This document shows positions 1 to 8,689 of a DNA stretch of 24,629 nt, in pieces. Position numbers and translations under genes: made by a program. The notes under the pieces were generated by a model. That model was not told where the DNA came from. It did no database searches and was given only the letters and a program-made list of their open reading frames with translations. Position 1 is the stretch's first letter. Each line of letters opens with the position of its first letter. This stretch comes from Alphaproteobacteria bacterium (GTDB lineage: Bacteria; Pseudomonadota; Alphaproteobacteria; Sphingomonadales; Sphingomonadaceae): positions 1-24,629 of the forward strand of contig JAGWQR010000292.1 of NCBI GenBank assembly GCA_028869975.1, written 5' to 3'.

Positions 1-1
1 C

Positions 2-727
2 CCCAATCTGCGCGAGGGCAAAATCCATAACCAGCCGCCGTTCGATGCTGCACCCTATGCCTATGGCCTGCCGTTTGCGATTGTTGACGGGCTGATCGCG
101 CTCGCCAATGTCGATTATTTGGCCATCGGGCTCGAAGATTATGGCAAACCGGGGAATTTTCTTGCGCGACAAGTGGATCGCTGGGCGGGGCAGCTTGCCA
201 GCTACAAGGAGCGTTATGGTTATGCGGAGCGTCCCCTGCCCGGATATGCGGAAACCGAAGCCTGGCTGCGCACGCACATTCCGGCCAGGGAAGTGCGTGG
301 CATCATTCATGGCGATGTCGGCACCCCCAACATGATGTTCCGCAACGGCCCGCCCGCGCGCCTTGCCGCGATGATCGACTGGGAGCTTTCGACCATTGGC
401 GATCCGATGCTTGATATTGGCTGGTTCACCGGTTCGATGCGCGATGAGGCCAGCCCTGAGCGGATCAGCGAAACCGCCTTGAACGACCCGCGCCTGTTCC
501 CCACCGCGCAGGAACTCGCCCGCTATTATTGCGCGGGCACCGGGCGCGATATGGCCGATTTCGCGTATTTTCAGATTCTCGCCAAGTTCAAATCGGGCTG
601 CATGATGGAATATAAGGTCGCTCAGGCGGAAGCCGGGCATCTGCCGCTTGAAACGGGGAAATTCTTTGCCCGCATCGTGGCGCAATGTTTTGTCGATGCG
701 GCAGCACAAATAGAGAGGCTATCATGA
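2..727 (+). CDS. APH-type phosphotransferase, ACAD10/11-associated (5' truncated by window)
   Basis: The reading frame is open from base 2, so the gene starts left of the window; about 241 C-terminal residues are visible. The kinase catalytic loop HGDVGTPN (bases 308-331) carries the catalytic Asp and the Mg-binding Asn. IDWE follows, with the metal-binding Asp at 377-379. This is the aminoglycoside-phosphotransferase (APH) fold found fused to acyl-CoA dehydrogenase in human ACAD10/11 and free-standing in bacterial acyl-CoA pathways. In that family the substrate is a hydroxyacyl-CoA rather than an antibiotic. The stop overlaps the start of the next gene (ATGA at 724-727), so the two are translationally coupled. 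By inference it phosphorylates a hydroxyl on an acyl-CoA intermediate that the partner dehydrogenase then uses. A true antibiotic kinase is unlikely in this context. Confidence 0.82.
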   Translation, partial: PNLREGKIHNQPPFDAAPYAYGLPFAIVDGLIALANVDYLAIGLEDYGKPGNFLARQVDRWAGQLASYKERYGYAERPLPGYAETEAWLRTHIPAREVRGIIHGDVGTPNMMFRNGPPARLAAMIDWELSTIGDPMLDIGWFTGSMRDEASPERISETALNDPRLFPTAQELARYYCAGTGRDMADFAYFQILAKFKSGCMMEYKVAQAEAGHLPLETGKFFARIVAQCFVDAAAQIERLS

Positions 728-2016
728 TTGATTTTTCCGTTGAACCCGACTTTCAGGCCAAACTCGACTGGATGAATGCGTTCGTGCGCGCGGAATGCGA
801 GGTGATGGACCTGCTCTTTCCCGGGCAGGGGATCATGTATGACATGAGCCATGCAAAGGCCCGCGCGCACCTCGCGCCGTTGCGCGCGCAGGTGAAGCGC
901 CAGGGGTTGTGGGCGTGCCATTTGGGGCCGCACCTTGGCGGGCCGGGCTATGGGCAGGTTAAACTCGCGCTGATGAACGAGGTGCTGGGCCGCTCAAGCT
1001 GGGCCCCAACCGTGTTCGGTACCGCCGCACCCGACACCGGCAATTCCGAAATCCTCGCGATGTTCGGCACCGAGGCGCAGAAGGCGCGCTATCTCAAGCC
1101 GCTGCTCGATGGCGAGATTTGCTCCTGCTTTTCGATGACCGAGCCGCAGGGGGGATCGGACCCCACCCACTTCACCTGTGCTGCCACGCGCGACGGCGAT
1201 GATTGGCTCATCAATGGCGAGAAATGGTTCATCTCGAACGCCCGCTACGCCGCCTTCCATATCGTCATGGCCGTGACTGACCAAGACGCCCCGCCGCACC
1301 AGCGCATGTCGATGTTCCTCGTCGATAGCGGCACACCGGGCATCGAGATCCTCCGCAACAGCGGCGTGATCGGCGAAGAGGAAGGCGCTGGCAGCCATGC
1401 CTATATCCGCTACACCGATGTGCGCGTGCCCGCCGATGCGATGCTCGGCGCGCCCGGCGAAGGCTTCAAGGTCGCACAGGCGCGCCTCGGCGGTGGGCGC
1501 ATCCATCATGCGATGCGCACGGTGGGGCGATGCCAGCGCGCGCTCGAGATGATGATGGAACGCGCCGTCTCGCGCCACACGCGCGGGCGGCGGCTCGGCG
1601 ATCATCAATTTGTACAAGGGCTGATCGCCGATTCGGTGATCGAACTGGAGCAACTCCGCCTGCTCGTGCTCAAGACTGCCTGGACGATCGACGCAGTGGA
1701 AGCGGGGCGCTTGCCCCATGGCGGCGCGCGCAACCTGATCGCGATGAGCAAGATTTCGATGGCCAAGGTAATGCACGATGTGATCGGCCGCGCACAGCAG
1801 ATGCACGGCAGTCTCGGCCTCACGACCGAGACCTGGCTGGCGCAATTCTGGGCCGGGGTGCAGGCGCTTGCCTTCGCCGATGGCCCTACCGATGCGCACC
1901 GCTCGCAACTCGCACGAGTGTTGCTCAAGGATGTGAAACCGGCGGAAAGCCTGTTCCCGAGTGACCACACGCTGACCCGGCTGGCGGCGGCGCGCGCAAA
2001 ATATCCGGATGCTTAA
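724..2016 (+). CDS. acyl-CoA dehydrogenase, ACAD10/11-like
   Basis: A 430-residue cytoplasmic FAD enzyme that would form a trans-2,3 double bond in an acyl-CoA. The ATG at 724 was chosen because it sits 5 bases after AGAGAGG; the in-frame ATG at 685 lies inside the upstream gene. Visible family signatures are TEPQGGSDP (about 139-147), the flavin-binding stretch INGEKWFIS (163-171) and GGGRIHHAMR (257-266). The C-terminal catalytic-loop region reads ADGPTDAHR (385-393), with Asp where many acyl-CoA dehydrogenases carry Glu; ADGP is typical of the ACAD10/11 branch. The 4-base overlap with the APH-type kinase repeats as two genes the domain pairing of ACAD10/11. The substrate is unknown. The gene converges on the MFS transporter gene 42 bp downstream. 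Confidence 0.9.
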   Translation: MIDFSVEPDFQAKLDWMNAFVRAECEVMDLLFPGQGIMYDMSHAKARAHLAPLRAQVKRQGLWACHLGPHLGGPGYGQVKLALMNEVLGRSSWAPTVFGTAAPDTGNSEILAMFGTEAQKARYLKPLLDGEICSCFSMTEPQGGSDPTHFTCAATRDGDDWLINGEKWFISNARYAAFHIVMAVTDQDAPPHQRMSMFLVDSGTPGIEILRNSGVIGEEEGAGSHAYIRYTDVRVPADAMLGAPGEGFKVAQARLGGGRIHHAMRTVGRCQRALEMMMERAVSRHTRGRRLGDHQFVQGLIADSVIELEQLRLLVLKTAWTIDAVEAGRLPHGGARNLIAMSKISMAKVMHDVIGRAQQMHGSLGLTTETWLAQFWAGVQALAFADGPTDAHRSQLARVLLKDVKPAESLFPSDHTLTRLAAARAKYPDA

Positions 2017-2068
2017 ATCAAAACGGATTCACACGGGGATATTTTTTGTGATTCAGAATCATTTTGAT
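2017..2068. terminator. possible bidirectional terminator hairpin between convergent genes
   Basis: ATCAAAA (2017-2023) pairs with TTTTGAT (2062-2068), and GATTC (2026-2030) pairs with GAATC (2056-2060). The stem is imperfect and the loop is 25 bases. It lies between the convergent stops at 2016 and 2059, where a shared terminator is expected. The stem is AT-rich and lacks a GC core, so the call is weak. Inside it, TGATTCAGAATCA (2049-2061) is a separate small palindrome. Confidence 0.3.
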
Positions 2069-3291
2069 ATGTAATTTCTGCTCTGCCCGCGTAGTAAGAT
2101 CAGCCCAGCCAACAGAAGCCCCACAGGCACCACCATCAATGTAAAGGCGGTGGCACCGTCAATGCGCCGGAAAAGCTCCGCAGTCAGACGCGAGTCGGTC
2201 GTGCCACCTAGCGCCGAGAACACGACGACCAGCCCCATCAGCGCAGTGTGGCGCGATTTGGGGTTGGCCGAGAGGATAACCGATACGATTGTCGGATAAA
2301 TCGGTGCCATAAAGAAACCAATGCCGAGGAAAAGATAGGCTGCGAGCGGCGCATGAGCCCAGTCCATCACTGTATGGGACCTATCTGTGTGGCTTAATGG
2401 GCCGATCAGCAGGATCACTGCACCGACGATCACAAGGCAGGTCAGCAGCACAGGAAACCATCCTGATTTACGGATCACCGCACCGCCAATAATCCGGCCC
2501 GCTGCCAGTGCGCCCGCATATAGGCTACCCGCGACAACGCTCATCGCCTGCGGCAGGTGCAAAACTTCATTATTGAAGGTGGGCAGCCAGGTACCAATCC
2601 CCTGTTCGATAAATACATAAGTAAAGGTGCAATAGATAAAGACAAGCACAAGGGGCAGTTTGGCAAGTCGAACCATGTCGAAGAGTGCGGCATGACCGGA
2701 AACGTCACTCCGCAAGGGTGTTTCGTCTACTGGAGCGATCAAAAGCACCATAAATGCCAATGCGCAGAGGCCCGCAAGAATCCAGTAGGCATTGAGCCAG
2801 CTCTGACTGGAGTCATTGAGTGTGTTGCCGACGAAGCGGCTGAAGAGCAAGGTCACCCCCAACACACCGATCATGAATCCGCCCTCGATGATCGAGGTCA
2901 GGCTGGCATGGGCGGCCTTGTCCTCAGTCACCAGCCCGATCATGGCATAGACTCCCACCTTGACGAGGGCAAACGCCATGCCAATCAGCATATAATGCAC
3001 GCAGATCGTTGCATAGCTGGGCAGAAGCGGCATCAGCGCACAAGCGGCACCCGCCAGTGCCAAACCGGCCAGCATGGCGCGCTTCAATCCTATGCGGGGA
3101 AGGTAGCTTGCGGTTGCGAAGGATATGATGGCAATGCTGATGTCCTTGCAGCCATCGAACCAGCCAGCTGCGCCCTTGCTCACATCCAGGCTCGCCATGC
3201 TGCGCAGGATCACCGTACCAACGGTGTTGAGCAACATCCCGAAGGTGAGGTAGGTGATGATGAGGGCAAAGATCAGCCGCATATTCTTCAT
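2059..3291 (-). CDS. MFS sugar transporter
   Basis: A 410-residue protein made almost entirely of hydrophobic segments, consistent with a 12-helix major facilitator. It has a short cytoplasmic N-terminus and a central hydrophilic loop near residues 190-205. The ATG at 3291 follows AAGGGG at a 6-base spacing. An upstream in-frame start at 3444 would overlap the receptor gene and prepend a non-membrane sequence, so it is rejected. It is the last gene of the minus-strand alpha-glucoside locus, 70 bp after the receptor stop and behind a strong hairpin. By analogy with sphingomonad and Caulobacter maltose uptake (TonB receptor plus MFS carrier), it probably moves the disaccharide from periplasm to cytoplasm by proton symport. 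The exact sugar is not readable. Confidence 0.85.
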   Translation of the reverse strand: MKNMRLIFALIITYLTFGMLLNTVGTVILRSMASLDVSKGAAGWFDGCKDISIAIISFATASYLPRIGLKRAMLAGLALAGAACALMPLLPSYATICVHYMLIGMAFALVKVGVYAMIGLVTEDKAAHASLTSIIEGGFMIGVLGVTLLFSRFVGNTLNDSSQSWLNAYWILAGLCALAFMVLLIAPVDETPLRSDVSGHAALFDMVRLAKLPLVLVFIYCTFTYVFIEQGIGTWLPTFNNEVLHLPQAMSVVAGSLYAGALAAGRIIGGAVIRKSGWFPVLLTCLVIVGAVILLIGPLSHTDRSHTVMDWAHAPLAAYLFLGIGFFMAPIYPTIVSVILSANPKSRHTALMGLVVVFSALGGTTDSRLTAELFRRIDGATAFTLMVVPVGLLLAGLILLRGQSRNYISK

Positions 3292-3310
3292 GACAGGCCC
3301 CTTAAGTAAG

Positions 3311-3339
3311 AAAAAGGGGCAGGCGCAAGCACCTGCCCC
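3311..3339 (-). terminator. rho-independent terminator between receptor and MFS genes
   Basis: GGGGCAGG (3316-3323) and CCTGCCCC (3332-3339) form a perfect 8-bp GC-rich stem with an 8-base loop. Read on the minus strand, it is followed at once by TTTTT (3315-3311). It lies 23 bp after the receptor stop and 20 bp before the MFS start, with no obvious new promoter between. It is therefore likely an attenuating terminator that lowers transporter expression relative to the receptor. Confidence 0.8.
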
Positions 3340-3361
3340 AGGGAGGGGATAGTTCGTTTCC

Positions 3362-5680
3362 TCAGAATTTATACCCGACCGTGAATCTGAACGAACGGCC
3401 AAAAATAGGGCGGTTGTCAGGGAGGGCCACGCCGGGGCCGGCAAGGAACCGCGGATTGCCCTCTGTCAAGCCTTGAGAGTTTGTCAGGTTATCACCCACA
3501 ACCATGAAGCTGAAACCCTGATATTCTGCCTGAAGTCCAGCACTCAGCGTGGCATAAGCGGGCAGAACCTGGGTATTGGCTAGGTCGCTGTAGCGCTTGC
3601 CAATCGCCTCATAGGTCGCAAAGACCATGGCATTCGTCTCATGCGTGCCGAATTTATAATTCGGGGTTACGCGCACATAATAGGATGGAATGCGCTCGGC
3701 CCATTTGCCGTCAAAGTTTGGATCCAAGGGATCAGACGTGCGGGCATGTTCCAGATCAGCATTGGCGTTGATCCCGAAACCGACGCTCGAAGTCCAGCTT
3801 CCATCAAATTCCAGCCCATAGGTTTTTGAACCAGCGAGCACCGGCGGCACCCCGACATCATTATAGACGGCGCCATTGACCTTGTCATAGAAACCCACCA
3901 AGGCCAGATCGAGGCCGCGCTGATGGTATTTCAAGCCACCTTCATAGGATTGGATACTCCAGTTCTGATCCAGCGGCGCAGAGGTTGCTGCTGGCGTGCC
4001 GAGCTGGCCAATCTGCGAGCGCAGATCATCAAACCCTGGAATATGATAACCACGCGAGGCCCGGATATAAATGTCGAATGAGTGGGTTGCGCGGTAGTTG
4101 AGACCCAGCGTCCAGGGCACCGAATGCCGATCATCATCCAGCGAGTTGGGTGTACCGTTGCCGAGTACGATGAGGTGCAGCTTCTCATCCTGATAGCGGA
4201 TGGCAGCATCCAGACGCAGTTGCTCGGTGATATTGTAAGAATCAGCAAGGTAGATTGCATTCTCGTCGGCCGTGCCAAATTCCGAGATTGCAAAGGCGCC
4301 CAATGTGCCATTGTTCAGGTTGACGAGATCGCCTTCGCCACCAATCGAAACCCAGCGTGTGTTGCCAAGGCTCCAGGCATCATCCGAGCTGAAATGCGAG
4401 AAATAATAGCCCGCAGTAAGCTTGTGCCCGGAGAAATCATAATTGAGTGCCAGATCGTTGGTGATAGAACGCAAATCCTTCTCGACCACCCAACCGCCAA
4501 GCTGTTGCACATAGTCGGTGGAAGCGAGCGTGCGCCCAGTATCAACGGTCTGCACAGTCGTTTGTCCGGGTGTCCCGTTTCCGCTGGCCAGCGCCGTGGC
4601 GACCGTTATCGCCCCCGCACCAGCCGGCACCAGACCCGTGGTCTGCAACGTGCCATTCGTGTAGCTGAAATGATCAGCGACCGAGAATCCGCTGCCCAGA
4701 TCCTTATTGAAGTTGCCCCCTGCAACCACGCCCTTCCAGCCGCGCCCGGATCCCAGATCAACCCGTTCGGTCGCACCGCTGCCCGCACTGCCTGGCACGA
4801 TGATGGTCTGAAAACGAGTGTAGTTGTTCATGGCATTGTAAGTGCCGGGATTGATGCCCGGCACAGCGGTAGCAAAGGGGAGGAACCACTCGCCATGATC
4901 GTCGGTATAGCGGGCATAAACGTTCAGCTTGCCGTCACTGAATTTCTTGGTGATGCTGGCCGTGAATTGCCCACCCTTTTCCGTATCGAAATTTGCTGTG
5001 CGCACAGAATCGCCGGTGGCGACATACCCGCCCATCATATAATATAGGTCATCTGCCAGCTTGCCACTGATAAACCCGTCGATACGCCGCTGGCCATAAT
5101 CGGTGGCGGTCAGTTTGATATCGCCCTCAGTATGTTCATGTCCCTCGCGCAGCAGGAAGTTGGTGGTCAAACCCGGTTCGCCGTCCGAAAATAGCGCTGC
5201 GGGGCCACCCTGCACATTTTCAACATTCGCGACGGTATCATCGAGGCGGAACAAGGCCGTCTGATCGAGAAAGGACAAGCCGGTCGCCCCATAGACCGGC
5301 GAACTGTTGATCGAAACCGTAACGAATGGTGCGTCACCGGTCGATGGAATGCCACGCACGAAGATGTTCGATGTTCCCACGCCACCTGAACTCTCTACCC
5401 ACACGCCAGGCACCGATTTCAGAACATCGCCCGTGCTTTTGGGATTCTGGACATCGATTTGCTGTGCGGACAAGGTTGTGACCGAATAGCCGGCTTCGAG
5501 TTTGCGAATGCCACTTCCGGCCGGTCGCCCCGTCACGACGATGTCTGGCGTTTGATCCTGGCCTGCAGCGCTCGCGCCGCTGGACGCAGCAGTTTGTGCG
5601 GGTTGCGCGTTTTGCGCCATACCGACCCCGGGAAGCGCCAGTGCGGCGATGCCCGATAGTAAATATACAGATAGTTTCAT
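3362..5680 (-). CDS. TonB-dependent outer-membrane receptor (putative alpha-glucoside uptake)
   Basis: A 772-residue protein with a signal peptide of about 22 residues ending at GMAQ, then a low-complexity Ala/Gln/Ser linker. The TonB box DIVVTG is at 46-51, the plug domain spans about 60-175, and a long beta-barrel ends in the terminal aromatic residue (YKF) expected for BAM-dependent insertion. The ATG at 5680 follows a strong AGGAGAGGGAG site. The start overlaps the stop of the upstream phosphorylase gene (ATGA at 5680-5677), so the two are translationally coupled. TonB receptors import ligands energised by TonB-ExbBD. Position between a GH65 phosphorylase and an MFS carrier suggests a di- or oligosaccharide, not iron. 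Hand-counted lines in this gene are about 47-60% GC, below the flanking catabolic genes. Confidence 0.9.
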   Translation of the reverse strand: MKLSVYLLSGIAALALPGVGMAQNAQPAQTAASSGASAAGQDQTPDIVVTGRPAGSGIRKLEAGYSVTTLSAQQIDVQNPKSTGDVLKSVPGVWVESSGGVGTSNIFVRGIPSTGDAPFVTVSINSSPVYGATGLSFLDQTALFRLDDTVANVENVQGGPAALFSDGEPGLTTNFLLREGHEHTEGDIKLTATDYGQRRIDGFISGKLADDLYYMMGGYVATGDSVRTANFDTEKGGQFTASITKKFSDGKLNVYARYTDDHGEWFLPFATAVPGINPGTYNAMNNYTRFQTIIVPGSAGSGATERVDLGSGRGWKGVVAGGNFNKDLGSGFSVADHFSYTNGTLQTTGLVPAGAGAITVATALASGNGTPGQTTVQTVDTGRTLASTDYVQQLGGWVVEKDLRSITNDLALNYDFSGHKLTAGYYFSHFSSDDAWSLGNTRWVSIGGEGDLVNLNNGTLGAFAISEFGTADENAIYLADSYNITEQLRLDAAIRYQDEKLHLIVLGNGTPNSLDDDRHSVPWTLGLNYRATHSFDIYIRASRGYHIPGFDDLRSQIGQLGTPAATSAPLDQNWSIQSYEGGLKYHQRGLDLALVGFYDKVNGAVYNDVGVPPVLAGSKTYGLEFDGSWTSSVGFGINANADLEHARTSDPLDPNFDGKWAERIPSYYVRVTPNYKFGTHETNAMVFATYEAIGKRYSDLANTQVLPAYATLSAGLQAEYQGFSFMVVGDNLTNSQGLTEGNPRFLAGPGVALPDNRPIFGRSFRFTVGYKF

Positions 5681-8607
5681 GATACTCCCTCTCCTGAAAA
5701 AATTGGGGTTAAGGATTTATTCTGGAGGGAATACGCTTCTCCCACTCGCAGAATTTCGGAAACGGCGAGCTCGCCGATAGTTTGGACTGACAGATCAGTG
5801 TTTTGGAGCGCGCCGGGCGTGCCGATGCCGATGGCAGACATTCCGGCTGCCCGAATTGCGTCAATTCCGGCCTGAGCATCCTCGACACCAACGCAGTCAT
5901 GCGGGGCAACGCCCAGTGCCGAGGCGCAGGCGAGGAAGATATCAGGTGCCGGCTTGGGGTGTTCAACCGCACCGGCATCGGCAATAAAATCAAACTCGTT
6001 GACGATTCCAAGCCGCTTCAACACCTGTGGCGCGTTGCGACTGGCCGAGGCGAGCGCAATTTTCAGCCCGGCGCGACGGCAGACGCTGAAGAGTGCGCGC
6101 ACACCCGGGAAAAGTGCCTCGGGGCAAAGTTCGCTTAACGCCTCACCATAAAGCCGATTCTTGTCTGCAAGCGCTGTTGTGAATTCATCGGATGCCAGAG
6201 TGCACTGGTTATGCGCGAGGATGATCCGTAGCGACCCCGCCCGATCAACACCACGCAACCGTTCGTTGAGTGCGCGATCAAATGCGAGACCATGTTGCCC
6301 GGCCCATGCCGACCAAGCCTGATAGTGCAATTCAGCCGTGTCGGTCAACACGCCATCCAGATCGAAAATGATCGCCTTGACATTAGGGCAAGCCAGCGTA
6401 GCCCCGGCCATTGTCACCCGCACCGCGCGACCATGGTCATAAAGTGTGAAAGGCTCACCTGCGCACAATTGGTAATGCGCACCTTGTTGATCGACCAAAA
6501 CCTCAAGTATCGCGCCATGCCAGCGCAACCGGAACGAATAATCCCCGATTTTGTCTGTATGCAGCGGCGCAAAATGCAGCGCGCCCTCCGCAATCGTCAG
6601 ACCGGCCCAGCCCATTGCGATTGTAAGCCAGCTTCCGGCGAGCGCCGCCATGTGCAAACCATGTCCAGTATTGCCGTGCAGATTTTTGAGATCGACAAAG
6701 GCACATTCGTTGAGGAAATGCTCAGCTTCTTTCCAGTTGCCTGTACGTGCCGTGCCTATTGCAAACGCCGGGGCGGATAGCGTTGAATCATGGGTCGTAC
6801 GTGCGCCATAATAAGCCAGATTACGCGCCTGCAATGTCAGCGGCAGTTCAACCAGCCCCATCGCCATCGCCTGCACGACATCGCCTTGCTTGCAGATTTG
6901 GTGCCGGAACAGCATCATCGGGTGAAAATGGAGCAGCAGCGGGCTTTTCTCTGTCGCGCCATTCCTGAGCGGAAATTCTGGCTTGCCAAGGAACGCATCA
7001 TCTTGAGGCGAAACGCCTGTTACCGGGTCAACCGATAGCCACATTTGCGCAGCGGCCGCACGCCAGCGCGCAATTTCTGTCTCATCCAGGCCAAGCGACG
7101 CCGCGCGTTGCGCATAGGCTGCGGGAGCAGTGTTACGCAGCCAGTCTGCCGTTTCCGCGGCATAATTGAGATGGTGGCGCGCGACCGCGTTGGTATAATA
7201 ATCATTATCGACCAGCGCCGAATATTCATCCGGCCCGGTCACCTCATAGATACAGAAGGCGTTACCGCGCCGTGCATCATGCCGTCCGATTTCGATCCAT
7301 ATCCGTGCTGTTTCGAAGAGCATTTCGGCGGCGTCTGCGCGCAGCTCATCATCACCGGTTACGTCGGAATAAAAAGAGACCGCCCACGCGATTGCGCCAT
7401 TGATATGATATTGAGCCGCGCCGGTAGGATAGTGCGCAGAGCATTCGCCACCTGCAATCGTCCGCCAGGGGTAGAGCGCACCATGCTTATGCCCCAGAGC
7501 GCGAGCATTCGCACGCGCCGCATCAAGTTTGCCAATGCGAAATTCAAGCTGCGTGCGCGCCAGTGCGGGTGCCGTAAAGCTGAGCACGGGGACGCCGAAT
7601 GCCTCGGCATCCCAGAAGCAATGCCCCTCATAACCCTCTCCGGTCAAGCCCTTTGCGGCAAGACCAAATTCGGGCGTCTGGCTGGCGGACTGGAAGAGCT
7701 GGAACAAACTATAGTTGAGCGCAGCATTAAGTTTCTCGCTACCCGCGACATGGACTGACGCGCCCGACCAGAAATCGGCCAATATATTTTGCTGCGCGCG
7801 CGCCAGATCATTGTAGCTGGTACCGCTTACGGTTTTGGGGGCCGCTGTAGCCGCTGATGTAATCGTGACAATCCGGTCAAATGCAAGCGATTCCTGTCGG
7901 TCGATCTGTCCTCCGATGTGCGCAGTCCTGTCACGGCTCCACCCGCCGATCGTGGGTGTCACCTGCTGCTGATAGACAAGATCAATCCCGCCAGCGCTGA
8001 AAAGCGTCGAATGACCAGCGTCAAGTGCTGTGATCTGCCAGTCCGCCAAATAGCGTCCGGCGATGCGCGGATCGTCACCATCCGCATCGTTATGAGCACA
8101 GGTTGCAGCGAAGCACGGCTCAACTTCTAACAAACCGCTGAAATTAACGGCACTGATGCGCAACCGTTGGGCGATCTGCGGTGCGCCAGTTAGCGGCACC
8201 AGCCGATGCGCGACGATCTCGATCTCGCGCCCCTTACTCAGACGCCAGCACGTCGTGCGGGCAAGCTGCCCGCTCGCCAGATCAAGCGCTGCATCCGCGT
8301 TCAGCAGCGTGGCTTGCGCAAAGTCAATGCGCTCCCTATCAACATAAATGTTCACCGCAACCGGACTGGGGCAGAGAATGCGCGTATCGGTGAAGAGCGC
8401 ATAGCCGGTGAACGCCTCATGGTAAGCAATCGGCCGCCGTACATACGCATGGGGCAGGAGAAGATTGGGTGCACCTGCCAGCTCATCGGGGACGCCGATC
8501 AGCCCCAGATTACCGTTGGCGAGCGCCGCCGATGCGGCATAGGCGTCGTCAATGACACCGGTATTATTTCCGAGTGAAATAACAGGAACTGCCCGTTGCA
8601 CGGTCAC
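5677..8607 (-). CDS. GH65 disaccharide phosphorylase fused to beta-phosphoglucomutase
   Basis: A 976-residue cytoplasmic fusion protein. Residues 1 to about 735 are a GH65 phosphorylase: GHCFWDAEAF, the YPWRT segment, catalytic-acid motif GPDEY with Glu461, RHQICKQGDVV, and the phosphate-site segment HDSTLS. Residues about 743-960 are a HAD-fold beta-phosphoglucomutase: FDLDGVLTD with nucleophile Asp749 and acid/base Asp751, the family signature RGVDRAGSL, the Ser of LASAS, the Lys of HPKPAP and GVEDAQAG. The phosphorylase would split an alpha-glucobiose into glucose and beta-glucose-1-phosphate, and the mutase would make glucose-6-phosphate. The start is GTG at 8607, after AGAGGTGG. The loop near 386-398 (GGECSAHYP) recalls kojibiose-type rather than classical maltose phosphorylases, but this is from memory, so the sugar stays open. 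First gene after the operator-promoter. Confidence 0.92.
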   Translation of the reverse strand: MTVQRAVPVISLGNNTGVIDDAYAASAALANGNLGLIGVPDELAGAPNLLLPHAYVRRPIAYHEAFTGYALFTDTRILCPSPVAVNIYVDRERIDFAQATLLNADAALDLASGQLARTTCWRLSKGREIEIVAHRLVPLTGAPQIAQRLRISAVNFSGLLEVEPCFAATCAHNDADGDDPRIAGRYLADWQITALDAGHSTLFSAGGIDLVYQQQVTPTIGGWSRDRTAHIGGQIDRQESLAFDRIVTITSAATAAPKTVSGTSYNDLARAQQNILADFWSGASVHVAGSEKLNAALNYSLFQLFQSASQTPEFGLAAKGLTGEGYEGHCFWDAEAFGVPVLSFTAPALARTQLEFRIGKLDAARANARALGHKHGALYPWRTIAGGECSAHYPTGAAQYHINGAIAWAVSFYSDVTGDDELRADAAEMLFETARIWIEIGRHDARRGNAFCIYEVTGPDEYSALVDNDYYTNAVARHHLNYAAETADWLRNTAPAAYAQRAASLGLDETEIARWRAAAAQMWLSVDPVTGVSPQDDAFLGKPEFPLRNGATEKSPLLLHFHPMMLFRHQICKQGDVVQAMAMGLVELPLTLQARNLAYYGARTTHDSTLSAPAFAIGTARTGNWKEAEHFLNECAFVDLKNLHGNTGHGLHMAALAGSWLTIAMGWAGLTIAEGALHFAPLHTDKIGDYSFRLRWHGAILEVLVDQQGAHYQLCAGEPFTLYDHGRAVRVTMAGATLACPNVKAIIFDLDGVLTDTAELHYQAWSAWAGQHGLAFDRALNERLRGVDRAGSLRIILAHNQCTLASDEFTTALADKNRLYGEALSELCPEALFPGVRALFSVCRRAGLKIALASASRNAPQVLKRLGIVNEFDFIADAGAVEHPKPAPDIFLACASALGVAPHDCVGVEDAQAGIDAIRAAGMSAIGIGTPGALQNTDLSVQTIGELAVSEILRVGEAYSLQNKSLTPIFSGEGVS

Positions 8608-8660
8608 GCTTCAGACCACCTCTCTATTGCCCCATCCTTGCCAGCGGAGCTCGGAGAACA

Positions 8661-8689
8661 GAGCTAACAAAAAATGATAACGATGTCAA
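8661..8689 (-). promoter_or_regulatory. candidate promoter of the phosphorylase-receptor-transporter operon
   Basis: Read on the minus strand, TTGACA (8689-8684) is a perfect -35 hexamer. It is followed by a 17-base spacer and TAGCTC (8666-8661) as a poor -10. A start near 8654 would leave about 45 bases of leader before the GTG at 8607. The -35 lies inside the double operator, as expected for direct repression. Confidence 0.5.

Noticed and set aside
2..727. Antibiotic-resistance aminoglycoside kinase
   Set aside because: The APH fold is shared, but the ATGA-coupled ACAD10/11-type dehydrogenase and the catabolic context point to a hydroxyacyl-CoA kinase.
994..1968. 324-codon open frame on the minus strand
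   Set aside because: It is antisense to the ACAD10/11-like gene and has a His/Arg/Ala-rich shadow composition.
3292..3444. 51-residue N-terminal extension of the MFS transporter
   Set aside because: It would cross the terminator hairpin and the end of the receptor gene and is not membrane-like. AAGGGG precedes the 3291 start.
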